Source: Thalassia testudinum
Taxonomy: Eukaryota > Streptophyta > Magnoliopsida > Alismatales > Hydrocharitaceae
Direction: 5' to 3'
Assembly (NCBI GenBank): GCA_037157565.1
Contig: JAZHRO010000012.1
Coordinates: 10,504,501 to 10,568,500 of the forward strand
DNA length: 64,000 nucleotides
Shown: positions 9,641-19,995 of the stretch, piece after piece
How positions within the stretch are numbered: position 1 is the first letter of the stretch
Layout of the letters: each line of letters begins with the position of its first letter
The notes under the pieces: model-generated
What the model was told of the DNA's origin: nothing
Seen by the model: the letters and a program-made list of their open reading frames with translations, nothing else
Database searches by the model: none
Position numbers and translations under genes: made by a program

Positions 9641-11845
9641 TTCCTATAAAAGCAATGCCAAGTAACTTTTTTGAAAGACAAAATGATTAAAACTCCAAAG
9701 TAGATTTTGAAGCTTACCATGACATTCCAACATATGGCCAAGTGTACCCCTCTACATTCGAGGATGATGATAGTTAAGATAAACTTAAGTTTTGTACTTA
9801 TTCAAAATATTCACATGTATACTTATATATTTTCACCACACGGTTCATCTCTTTTTGTTTTGTTAAAATATATTTTGCATGTACACTTGTAGCTCATGAT
9901 GCACAAAAAATTCAATTTCGCTTATAATAATTTCTTGATGCTTGTAATTATTTCATACTTTTACAAATATATGTAAATTGCTTTTACAAGTGTAGATGTC
10001 CTTGAAGAAGGTGAAGGTGAGGAAGACCAAGAAGTTGAATTATGCTCATGACACTTTTCCACTTCACCTCCCAAATGACTTGAACCTTAACTAAAAGGGT
10101 GACTATAAGACAGGCTCCCAACATCACTCCTACCATCACACCCTGCACCAGGACCATACATAGATTGCAACCATCCTAGTCCTAACCCTGCCCTCAGCTA
10201 GGCACATCAGATGTTAGGTCGACCCCATCCTAGTTCCACTCCATCCAAGACATAGACGACAACCATCCTAGTCCTAGCCCTACCTTTAGCTAGGCCCATC
10301 AGATGTTAGGCCGACCCCATCCTAGTTCCACTCCATCCAAGACATATCCCTGACATTGAGACAACACATTCTAGGGTTACCATAGCTTAGGGGCACTATG
10401 ATCCCACCCCATACTTTCAACCAATCTTCATGCCTACAAAAGATGGGCCAATATACCCAGCCACCATCTTAGTCCCTTCTCAGGGGTCAACCCTAATCCT
10501 CTACACCCTCTCAGCTACCTTCGAAAGGTAAGTCCCTAATCATCTACTCCTTAACACCCACTGAGGGGTTAGTCCACATTGTCTACTCTTTCTCATCTCC
10601 AACCTAGGGGTTTGGCCTTGTCCTCTGCACCTTCTTTACTCCCCCTAGGCCCAATATGAAGCTAAGACGATGACACATGACCCCTCCATCTCTAGGACAA
10701 GGTCCTAGGAGATGGATCGTCATGCACCTCAACTTGAGGGACCTACGTATTTATCTACACCATTTCTTCCCAATTGTCCTTCCATTCCTCTTACAGAATC
10801 TCAACCCTCCCCCCATTCCCAGGACGAGACATAGGATAAGCCCATTAACATCAGGCGGTGTTCACATGCAAATCTCCAGTTGAGTGCTGAGTAGTAGAGT
10901 AAGGTGGGGACTAGTAGTATATATCAACTCCTTTTCTTAGAAGTGTACCTTATCATTGTTAATTTGTTATAACTAGTTTCATTTTGTTTTGTTACATGAA
11001 GGTGTGAAAGTAAAATAAAAAGTAAAGGAGTAGGCACGTACTTTTGATTTACAGCCCCTTTCCAAGGGCACCTGCATCTTGGTCAGGGTCAATTCGTTGA
11101 GATATGCACTTGACTATCCACAACTCAACAGCAGGATTTGTACCCTAGCTAAGACGATAATGCTGTGTTGCTATTTTGATTAGAGGTAGGTCCCTAAAGA
11201 ACTCAAAGAAAATTTCCTTTGAGGACTGTCTCTAAGTATTTACATTTGGGTGTAATTCATTATTTGAAACTATTCTTATATATCTACGTAACCATTGATA
11301 ACATTAAATGTAGGGGACATGTGATTGGGTCCAAGCTTTATGACCTCTATATACATTCTTCGACATGGAAGGAGGGCACATCGTAGTTCACAGAAAGGAT
11401 TCAAAAAGTGATGTAAGTATACTTTAACACAATTGGACATACGTTTAATAAGGTTTTAATATTATTTATGTATATTATTTTAGACCCTAAAAATATGAGA
11501 AGGCATTGAGGAACATGCCTGTGATGGAACATTGCCTGCTCATCAGAGGGAAGCATGCGAGCATTGGGCAAGCTAAACAATCTTTTTCTATATCCTTGTT
11601 GGCTTGTCATTTCTTTCCACGTGTTGCTAGTAAAACTAGTACGTTCCTATTATAGGAGCAAGTCATGAGGAATAAGGACACTATGGCGAAAGCTTTGGCA
11701 AAGGCATTGGTTGCGTCGGATGAGTACAAACTCTTTGAAAGACAAATAGGCAAGTGGTTCAAACTTTACATGTTATCGTCAATTATTTTCATTTCAACCA
11801 TTTTTTCTACATAGACAACATAGAGCAAAACATACACAACCATTA
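9641..11845 (+). other. CACTA downstream region, no intact gene
   Basis: Near 9998-10080 a short coding-like stretch (KKVKVRKTKKLNYAHD) resembles the charged leader of second CACTA-encoded proteins. Positions 10090-10880 are C-rich and proline-codon-rich with a tandem duplication (10169-10346). At 11660-11760 a lysine/glutamate-rich segment may be another remnant. No frame is long enough to call. Confidence 0.35.
10169..10346 (+). repeat. Two-copy tandem repeat, 92-bp period
   Basis: AACCATCCTAGTCCTA begins at 10169 and again at 10261. The two units agree through GATGTTAGG, GACCCCATCCTAGTTCCACT and CCATCCAAGACATA with few differences. It is a simple tandem duplication inside the CACTA remnant. 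Confidence 0.85.
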
Positions 11846-12574
11846 CATAAATGCCCTTGTAGTATTTTGAAATTACACCTATATCCCTATCTTTTCCATA
11901 TTTATGTAGGTACCCCCAAAAACATTGAGTAATTACATGTTGTAGCTCTCTATCAACAAATAAATTAAATTTAATGGATTTGAATTAAAATATTTACATT
12001 CTTTTATAAAGAGACCCTCATAATTTTTTATTTTCTTTTTTTAATTTTTCTTATTTTCTTCCTTTCTTATTCCTCCTCCACCAACCCACCTTCTTCCTCC
12101 CTTCCTCCCTCTTCAATCTCCTTCCTTCTTCTCCATCCATGCCTTCCATGTCATGGAGGGCTCTACCTCATTGAGCCAGATGAAGTCAATGCAGTTGAGG
12201 GATTTAGCCCCTCAATGTAGGTGGAGACCTAAAGGAAGGCATGGGTCTAACTGTCCAAGGGAGGTCCCAAGGGGTGTGGAGGGCATGGATGGTGGAGAAA
12301 GGAGATTGGAGAGGGAGGAGGGAGGTGGATTGGAGGATGAGGAAGAAAAAGAAATGAAAAAAAAGAATTAAGAAAACAAATAAAAACATTACAGGGTCAC
12401 TTTATAAAAATATACATATTTTAATCTAGATCCATTAAAGCTAATGGATATGTTGACAAAGGGGTACGACATGTAAATTGACTAATGATTTTAGGGGTGC
12501 TTATGTAAATATGGAAAAAATAAGGGTCTGTGTGTAACTTCAAAATATTACATGGACATTTATGTAAAAATCCC
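11846..12574. mobile_element. Long foldback / MITE-like element inside CACTA
   Basis: The left half (from TTACATAAATGCCC at about 11846) is the imperfect reverse complement of the right half (ending GGACATTTATGTAAA at about 12571). Arms run almost to the centre at about 12200. Paired landmarks: TTTTCCATATTTATGTAGG against CTTATGTAAATATGGAAAA; TTTAATGGATTTGAATTAAAATAT against its mate near 12417-12440; and CCTCCTCCACC/CTTCCTCCCTCC against GGAGGGAGG near 12310. It has no transposase. The frames at 12153-12389 are products of the C/T-rich arms. Target duplications could not be fixed by eye. Confidence 0.8.
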
Positions 12575-13520
12575 AATTACAAATACAACACTTAAGAAAC
12601 CACTTATGTACTCAGTGTAGTTTGGAAGTCATGATGGTGCTCACCCTAATTGAGTTTCATTCCATAAAGTAAGTCATAACAAGGTTGGCCCATATGGCAC
12701 CCATATTTTGCTTGAGCCTTTAATTTATACAAGAAAGACGTGTAAGTTACTTACAAAATCATTTCAATATAAGGTAGCCAGAAATTAATTCACTAGCACT
12801 TAACAATGTGATTCAACTATATATATGTATAGGAGCGCATAGTGCAGTTGATGCACCCTCTTGAGGCTAACGATATGGATGAGATAGCTTTAGAGCCAAT
12901 GACGACTGAGTAGGCCTTTAAGACCACCATGCCACCTAAGCATGGAGGTTTTGTCCATACTGTTGGGGTGAGTCATAGCTATCATGCCACCCAAGCTAAT
13001 GGAGTTGCGAGAAATGAAGAGTTGAGAGGAGTAGAGATAGAAGGAACTAGATGATGTTCGATCATAGCTATCCAAAGCGATTGGCCAACTGATCGTTGCA
13101 CCAACAGGTGTAGATGAAGGCTTGGTTTGCCGCATTTGATCCACCGAAACACTTCATTTCACTTCCCACCTCAACATCGAGATGATGATGACTCTGTCAA
13201 CTCTAGGACAGGAGGGATCGGTGCAAAGGCCTAGGGTACTTTTCTCTTTTGTTAAATTTTTTTTGGTTAGATCTTATATACTTCAGTCAATTTTGAGTAT
13301 TGCATATATGTATAGTTTATTTCATTTGTAAATACCTTCATTTCGTATTTGAATTTCTTGAATGAAATGTTTGTGTAATGTTTGTGGATTTTATGATGGT
13401 GAATGGCATGTGGTGTTATAATTAAATATGAGATAATATATATGTTTGATGTATATTTATTTTTGAATGTACAAGTTACAGAGGTGTTGCATGCAAAATA
13501 GAGAAATAAAAAAAAAGTTT
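12575..13520. other. No recognisable feature
   Basis: Mixed-composition sequence becoming AT-rich after 13250. The minus frames at 12890-13144 and 13267-13527 show no family resemblance. It presumably belongs to the 3' non-coding part of the CACTA element. Confidence 0.3.
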
Positions 13521-14063
13521 TGCTCACGATTTTTAACTGTCATCAATAGTTTTTTCCCATGGTTTTAATTTTCATAACTTTTGAAAATTAAATAAGAAAA
13601 ATTTTTTTACTAATGATTTCTAGCCATCAACATAAACAATTGGCAATGGTTTAGGTAGCCATGCCGGATATTTTATGCCTACAGTTCTTAAACTATCGGC
13701 AAAAGGATCTTTGCACATAGTTGTAGAATCATGGCCAAAGACTTACGCCAACAATTTGAAACCATGTGTAAAAAGGCTACGGTTTCCCTCCAACATTTCC
13801 TACACATGTATTGGCCAAAGTATTTAACCGTTGGCCTAACTATTTGCTCACGATTTGAAAACCATATCTAAAGGTCATGCAAAACCATAGGAAAGTATAT
13901 CGTCCCCTATTTGGGCAAGTGGGGACCTTCTCCTCACAGTTTAGGGTGGACGTGTTGACAAAGGTTTATAGTTGCAAACCTTTTGCCAACGTTGCTTTGC
14001 CCCGATTCTAGGGGTTTTCCCCACGGTTTTCAATTGTGAGGAAGGCCTAAGATTGTTGTATTG
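13521..14063 (+). repeat. CACTA sub-terminal repeat zone
   Basis: Short motifs recur in both orientations: CACGATTTTTAACTGTC (13525), CATGGTTTTAATT (13558), GATTTCTAGCCATC (13614), CAATGGTTTAGGTAGCCATG (13645), TTGAAACCATGTG (13766), CACGATTTGAAAACC (13849) and CACGGTTTTCAATTGTGAGG (14020). Dense short repeats of this kind flank CACTA termini, where they bind the element's own proteins. The terminus itself is uncertain. Confidence 0.55.
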
Positions 14064-15200
14064 CAAGATGAGGCATAAGTTACTATATAAATGTTTTAGT
14101 TACTCAGATTTGAAAATTCTATACTAAAATTAAGTTTAAATGTTTTAGTCAAACTATATATTTAAGATTAAAAAGATAAAATTAAGTAATGTAACTAATA
14201 TTTATATGTGCATTTAATTTTAAAAATAACAAACTTGCTTGAACTATTTGATGGTTTGGTACAGTCAGGTAGATTTCTAGAGAAATTTAAATAGGGAACT
14301 AAAGCAAGTTGTATTTTTGCTTTGAAATAGTCCACTATTGACATATAATTAATGGAGGCATAGTTAAAATTAGACCTAATTATTTTATAGTTTAGTATAA
14401 TTAAATAGAATTCAAGAGAAGTTTAAATGAATTAGTCCATTAGTGACAAACTAAAGGAATTATGGAACCCCATGTGATTTACTTTATAAGAGATATGGGT
14501 AGATAATTAATAGAAGAATCGTCTATTGCTTAGGAGATTAAAAGCATCGACAAAGATAAAATATGAAACTATTATACCAATATTTATTTAGTTAATATGG
14601 TAACAAAATATTTCCACAATGTAATTCTATAAACAAACAACTCTTCTCAAGTTCTTTGTATAATGACCCTCTAAATGCATTATAAAAATATAAACAACCC
14701 TAACGACTCATGAGACCTTTTCCTTTCTAAAGAATTTGCATTTCATAAAATTTATACACAAATTTAACAAAATATAGGTTATTTAAGTAGTTTACTAATA
14801 CAAATTATTATAAGTTTTTATTTCATCTCTAACACACAATTCTCAACACAATGCCTACACCGCACACTTTCATATATAAGTACAACAATTAATCTATGCT
14901 TTATAAGGGAAAAAGGTGTGATCGAGAATACCAATCCTTATATCATAAATTAAATTTGTCCGCAAATTCAAGAATTGCATCTTTTCACTACAAATTCTAA
15001 ATGTCCCAAAAACGTCTAAAAGTTGGTTTTTGGATCGTTAACACTTCTATAATTATCATGGAATTTACTTGTAGGAAACACATCTCTCACTTTTATCCAT
15101 ATACTCTTGATCTATCTCTTGGAGAGTTTCCAAATGCATTAAGGGCCTCATCTTCATTACTATATTCTAAGGCTTTTCATTTCACTTTCTTGCGAAGTTC
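14064..15200. other. AT-rich stretch, nothing recognised
   Basis: AT-rich sequence with no coding similarity on either strand. The short plus frame 15001-15219 has no recognisable motif. Confidence 0.3.
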
Positions 15201-15870
15201 CTTGATCTTCAAACTCTGATCCAAGGGAAGTATAAGGAAGTATTATGAAATCGTTATCTTGATAACTGAGTTCTATTTGCTATATATATAGGACTTGTAT
15301 TTAAATTTATTTCATCTTTTATTTTGTATTTGGGTGCCAAGCTATGGGTTTCCTTCTCCTTTAAAGAAGAGGAGACAAAATCTTTCTTAGAGCCTATCTA
15401 AGAAAGGGATTTTGTGTAGAGGAATGCTACCATTGCTTTTGTAGTGTGGTTTCGGTGGATAGTGGAATCCAACCATCAAGTTGGAGTGAAAATCTTAGCT
15501 TGGAAAATCAAGGTAGAGATTTTTTCTAGAAAGGGTTTCCTATAGAAATAATTGTGTTCATATTTGTGTGATTGATCTCAATTTTCTAATTTTTTAAATT
15601 TGAGCACGATTTACCACATTCGTGTGCTACTTTCATTTGATATCACAAGAGGTATACTTTAACAAAGTTACATTTGAGTGGATTACCACATAGCAACAAA
15701 GTGGTAGCCACAACCGTGGCAATGGACACTTTACCACCAAGCCTCCCTAATTCTACAGATCTAACTATAGCTCTTGGAGATGTTCTTGCATTTCACAAAC
15801 TATTTGTTTTGGGTCATGGTGGAGACACCATTTGTCAAGTCACAACAACAATTTTCATCTACATCCACGG
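15201..15870 (+). mobile_element. Possible copia-type LTR end with start of gag, fragment
   Basis: From about 15230 the sequence runs like a copia LTR: a TATATATATA box near 15282, then a leader, ending near 15640. It is followed by TTTGATATCACAAGAGG, which weakly resembles the TGGTATCAGAGC initiator-Met tRNA primer site. A short frame (15674-15877) follows but has no clear gag motif. The fragment stops near 15870, where sequence resembling CACTA ends begins. Confidence 0.35.
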
Positions 15871-16033
15871 TCAGTAATCGTCGTTATAGGTCAATATTAC
15901 CGTCGCTATAGCTTACAAGACCTATTTCGACGGTCACCCTCAGTGTTCTCTTAAGAGGCATCGTTGTAGGGTTTCAATAATCTGTGTTGCATAAAAACAT
16001 GATTTTAATTATGTCGTTGTTGTAGTATAGTTG
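15866..16033 (+). other. Possible CACTA-type terminus
   Basis: Several CGTCGTTATAGG, CCGTCGCTATAG, TCGACGGTCACC and GCATCGTTGTAGGG motifs precede GTCGTTGTTGTAGTAT at 16014-16029. Read in reverse this gives ACTACAACAACGAC, close to CACTA termini (CACTACAA). No partner end was found, so this is tentative. Confidence 0.3.
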
Positions 16034-17303
16034 TAATGTAAACAAATGTCATGTCATTTATTTATTTATATAATTTTTACTGGTTTATTCTAGGTCGTTT
16101 ACTGGGAGGTAGTTATTGATATATATCACTATCTATTTTCAAAAATGTTCTTTTATTCAAAAAAAATATCAATTATATATACAAAATGAATCAATGAATT
16201 AAAGAATGAATGAATAAGTTAATTATGTACAAAAGAATCAATTAATTGCTAACTAAAATGCCTCATAATATTTACAGCTAAATAGGCATCAAAACCTAAG
16301 TAAAACTACTCTATGTTAGTTATATACAACTATTCTAAATAATACCTAAGTATAGGTATAAAAATAACTATTAATATGTACTATACTAAATATACTAACA
16401 TATACTAATAACTTTAGTAACATATAATGTATGTGTAGTGATATATATAAGTGTCTCTATAGCCTTAGTAAAACTGTGTACAAACTATAAGGCAACAAGG
16501 ATTATATTTACTGACATATATATACCTATAGTGGCGGATAAAAATGTCACTAAAGCCATAGAAAACTTATATATACACTTAAGGCTTACACTACTCTACC
16601 ATCCTATTCTACTCTACTTATATATATATACTAGACAACATACACTCACTCGTATGCATTACATATATACATTTTATTTATTATACATATAATGTATGTA
16701 TTATATATTTATACTATATACATATATATACTGATACATATATACAGTATACATATACTTATATACACAAGACATAGCACACTTAGTCATTTTTAGTTCA
16801 AGTCTCACATAGAGTTCTCCAACACTTAGACAAATTTGGCTCGTTCCCTTACACCAATCTATGCCGTTATAAAAATTTTGGTTTTTTTTATGGGTGAACC
16901 GGGTTTTTTGTGGGACACACGAATGGGACTAGACCACTACTAAACTCGGTTCTAGTTCTCTTTAAGTGTATATTTGTGCATAGTTTCAGCCAAGGTCCAG
17001 CTTAGCTGAACCAGACCCAAACCAAACCAGGCTCCCAGCCCCCACACAAATCTCAGATAATATGCTCGTAGGTAAGCTCATGGGAATGGTAATGGTATGT
17101 AGGTGCATCGAGAGTTAATGACTGCTCAGCGTACCCACATAATTCCTTAAATGCACCCACGAGAGATTGCTCATACCTGATGTGGGACTAAGAAAAGCAC
17201 CTGATTTGGTACGCAGCTACATTCAAATTGCCAAGACATTGGGCCTCGATTTGAACACCCAAATTAAGCCCAAATTTAAAAATAAATTATATCATTGTAA
17301 AGC
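16034..17303 (+). repeat. AT-rich dispersed repeat, copy 1
   Basis: This is a direct, diverged copy of 54790-55890. Conserved landmarks in order: TTATATAATTTTTACT (16067), ACTGGGAGGTA (16098), CTCTATGTTAGTTATATACAACTA (16310; matched at 55060), GGACCACTACTA-like text (16930), and AAAATAAATTA near the right end (17278; matched at 55869). It has no coding capacity: the frame 16438-16692 is TA-rich noise. It is cut at 17303 by the family B LTR starting at 17304. The element class is unknown. Confidence 0.6.
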
Positions 17304-18234
17304 TGATGGGAACACCATCATGGGCCCTAACTAGCCACATTTAGTCAAATTTAATTGATTAAAGCTCTTACATAACCATTTGGAGGTCGTAATTCCATAA
17401 TATTCTGATTTGTGAAGAGAACGTGAAATCAGGGTTAATTCTATAATTTTAACAGTACATCAGGAACATAGATTAATCATAGGATCACTCAGGGGTTAAA
17501 TGAAGTTCAAATGAGCTTAAGAGTCCAAAATGTGGGTCAACACTAATAGAAACAGGGTTTCACGCTTTTTGAGAACGACAACAACACATAAAATCCTAAT
17601 TTCAGACCCGCTAAAATTAAAGATGTTTTGGTTAGGATAAAATTCATCTAAACCTTCTAAAATTCATAAAAAAATATTCTAAGAGAATTGGTACCCTTGG
17701 TTTGACCATCTGAACCCATTTTGACCTTGAACAAAGTTACAGACGGAATTTTACCCTGATTTGGGTTTCTATGCAAATTGGCCAGTCAAACGCAGTTAAA
17801 AATAAAATCCAACTTCACCATTAGATTCCTTGGATCAAAATTAGGTTTTTACCAAACTTTGGGCCTAATCATAGTCCATCTTGACCTAGTTTGCAATTTA
17901 GCCCTTTAAAACTCTATTTCTTACATTTAGCCCCTCAAGTTTCGAATTTATTGTAATGGGTCCCTAAATTTTCATCATTTTATTCATTTTGGTTCCTACC
18001 ATCATTGGTGTGAACCCGAGCTCAGCAGCGAGATTCAAGGGAGATTTTCTCCCTCAAATCAAGGCCAAACTTCTCCAAAATTGGAGAGAATGGTCGCAAG
18101 GATCTTCTCTACAGTTTGGGCTAGGTTTTGAGATCCATTGTGGCCGGATTCATCGCCAGCGAACCTTAGAATCTCAAGCTCAAAACCTACTTGTGGATTG
18201 CCTATTTTGGTTATTTTCACACCTCTAAGAGACC

Positions 18235-18240
18235 TATAAA
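18235..18240 (+). promoter_or_regulatory. TATA box in family B LTR fragment
   Basis: TATAAA followed by GGACCCCC, about 930 bp into the LTR, at the same place as the TATA motifs of the other family B copies. Confidence 0.5.
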
Positions 18241-18522
18241 GGACCCCCTTGACTAGGCCGTTCTCCATAGCTTAGAAAAGATCGAGACCCACCTCTTCTT
18301 CTCTCCTCTGGTCGACATCTCTTTGAGCTCCTGTGAGCTTCTCCGCCCCTATCGTCAAGCTGATCAATGGCCAAATTGACCAGCTCATCATCTTCACCTC
18401 GTCGTCGCAACCGTGTCCAGCCAAAGGCCGGCCGCCTCCGTCCTCTCCTGCCTCGTTGCTCCCTTGCCGTCGCCTTCACCTTCTCCGACGTTGACCCATC
18501 ATAGTCGGCCACCCTCACTCAT

Positions 18523-18543
18523 TCTCTCTCTCTCTCTCTCTCT
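18523..18543 (+). repeat. (TC)n microsatellite
   Basis: About ten TC units, in the leader part of the family B LTR, where other copies are also pyrimidine-rich. Confidence 0.9.
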
Positions 18544-18714
18544 AAATCTCCCTCTTCTCTTCCTCGCACCCTCCTGATCCTTTCAAACCCCTTAGACTTT
18601 AGGTTCACACATTGTACCGCTCGCACCACCTTCATCTTCCCCACAGCCGGTGAAACTCTGGTCAGTTCGCCTGGTCACCACATGTCACGCAACTCCTCGC
18701 CAACACTCCTAGAA

Positions 18715-19381
18715 GAGTTAGGGGCCTATTTGCAAGGATTTAAAAAGTTAGGGGCATATGTGTGAGAGAAAAGGGTCAGACAGGACTGGAATGTAAACTA
18801 GGTTAAGATGATCTCCGATTAAGCCTAAATTTTGGTATAAACCTAATTTTGACTTAAGAAATCTGATGGTGAAGTCAGATTTAGGTTTTGACCAAGTTTG
18901 ATTGGGTAATTTGCATAGGAACCCAAATTACGACAACTGTCGGTCTAATACTCTATTTTAGGTCAAATTGGGTTCAGATGGTCAAACAAGGATACTAAAC
19001 CTTAGAGAATATTTTTCTATGATTTAAAGAAGGTTTAGGTGAATTTTATCCTAACTGAAGCCTCAGTTAATTAAGCGGATCTGTTTTTAGGATTTCGGAT
19101 GTCCATTAATTCTTGAAAAGCGCAAAAACCCTTTTCTGTCTGGACGGACCCTCTTATTAGACATTTATGAACATTTGACCTTTAATAAATCCTTGGGAAA
19201 CCTTGTGGTTACTATGCATTTATGATATAATGGTAAAATTATAGATTTAACCATGTTTTAATGCATTTCTCTCAGAATGAATATGTAGTGAGTTATGGCT
19301 CTTTGGCGGTTATGTAGGAGCATTTATCAATGGATTATGACTAATTAAAGCTAGATATGGCTAATGATGACATTATCATCA
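18715..19381 (-). repeat. Truncated 3' LTR (U3 only) of coding-poor element copy 1
   Basis: Family B LTR start (minus) at 19381: TGATGATAATGTCATCATTAG. It matches 25991-26657 almost base for base until 18715, where the plus-oriented fragment 17304-18714 abuts. With 17304-17990 it forms an inverted pair of LTR starts about 0.7 kb long each. Confidence 0.8.
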
Positions 19382-19402
19382 TACTCCCATGCCTAACTTT
19401 TG
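19382..19402 (-). other. Polypurine tract, copy 1
   Basis: On the minus strand AAAAGTTAGGCATGGGAGTA sits immediately before the LTR start TGATG. The equivalent in copy 2 is AGCTAGGCATAGGGGTA. This placement is that of the plus-strand primer of LTR retrotransposons. Confidence 0.65.
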
Positions 19403-19617
19403 CTAGTCCCTTAACAAAATCTTATGGAATTAACTCGAATTCTAGACCATGCCTTTGATCCTCAGATATCTGATGTGTGCTTTTCTTCTCTAGAGACTAA
19501 GTCAAAATGCCAATAATAGGCCTAGAGGTACTCAAGTACTAACCAAGATTCTGACCTAACAAGCTTTAGCCTCAGTTTGCCGCGAAGGTTTCTAAGGCCC
19601 ATAGAAACTATCCAAAG

Positions 19618-19690
19618 GTTCGTTGGAACCAGTGGTTAAAGCACATGTGCTTGTAACATGGTTAGTCCAGGTTCAGTTTGTAGTGTGTTT
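19618..19690 (+). other. tRNA/SINE-like module in copy 1
   Basis: Antisense to the host element: GGAACCAGTGGTTAAAGC (19625-19642) resembles a Pol III A box region, and CCAGGTTCAGTTT (19667-19679) resembles a B box. Between them CATGT-GCTTGTA-ACATG (19644-19660) forms a perfect 5-bp stem with a 7-nt loop, like an anticodon arm. A matching module lies at the same place in copy 2 (29998-30068). No CCA end, and the acceptor stem is not clear; it is a relic or a SINE head rather than a tRNA gene. Confidence 0.5.
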
Positions 19691-19814
19691 TTGTAAGAGA
19701 GAGGGATAGAAGAATTTCTTTGCATTTTGGGAGAGCTTTCTTTTTTGTTTCTTTATTTCTAGCTTCGGATTGGCTCAAAACACGTTTTATATCAGATTCC
19801 TGGTTTCCACCATC

Positions 19815-19995
19815 AATCCTCGTAGGGTCCCTAGCAATTGATGCTTCGAGATAGCACTGCACATGGAAACCCCCAAAACCCTAGCTTTCGACACTTTGAG
19901 ATAGTGTCACCCATGGTGTTCTGTAGCTAAATTCAAGCCCTGACAATCGACATTTCGGGATAATCCCACCCATGGCACTTGAATCAGCACAAGGT
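19815..19995 (-). repeat. Three degenerate repeats in non-coding internal region, copy 1
   Basis: Three units of about 55-65 bp follow one another, each built as CCCTRGC-TTTCGA-GATTTCGAGATA-CCCACCCATGGCA with variation (19830, 19880 and 19938). The same triplet is present in copy 2 at 30190-30365, so it was in the ancestor element. Confidence 0.65.

Larger units (their letters stand above)
7282..14063 (+). mobile_element. Degraded CACTA (En/Spm) DNA transposon
   Basis: Three ordered blocks of the plant TNP2-type transposase lie on the plus strand: the end of the tnp2 domain (7282-7830), DUF4218 (8505-8985) and DUF4216 (9040-9640). A stretch with degraded second-gene material follows, and then a zone (13521-14050) of repeated sub-terminal motifs of the CACGGTTTTNAACCGTG kind in both orientations. 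The right end is placed at about 14063 because GATTGTTGTATTG there resembles an inverted CACTACAA terminus; this is weak. The left end is lost to the family B LTR at 5791-7281. Stops and frameshifts throughout mean no functional transposase. A foldback element (11846-12574) is nested inside. Confidence 0.75.
17304..18714 (+). mobile_element. Family B LTR fragment, plus strand (5' part)
   Basis: It starts TGATGGGAACACCATCATGG, the family B 5' end, next to AAAGC (17299-17303). It follows the 51156-53809 LTR through TATAAA at 18235-18240 and the TTCCCCACAGCC block at about 18636. At about 18714 it stops and an oppositely oriented family B U3 begins. The R/U5 third is absent, so no second target duplication is available. 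The minus and plus frames at 17989-18518 are not real genes. Confidence 0.72.

Noticed and set aside
12153..12389. Possible small glutamate/lysine-rich gene
   Set aside because: The frame is made by the G/A-rich arm of the foldback element, and the complementary arm gives a mirror frame.
16014..16040. 5' half of a tRNA-Asp gene
   Set aside because: GTCGTTG...TAGTATAG resembles the start of plant tRNA-Asp, but there is an insertion, no B box and no acceptor partner downstream. A CACTA-like terminus explains the same bases at least as well.
16600..16760. Short TATATA-rich periodic sequence as a possible CRISPR or satellite array
   Set aside because: No regular spacer/repeat structure; simple TA-rich sequence within an AT-rich plant repeat.
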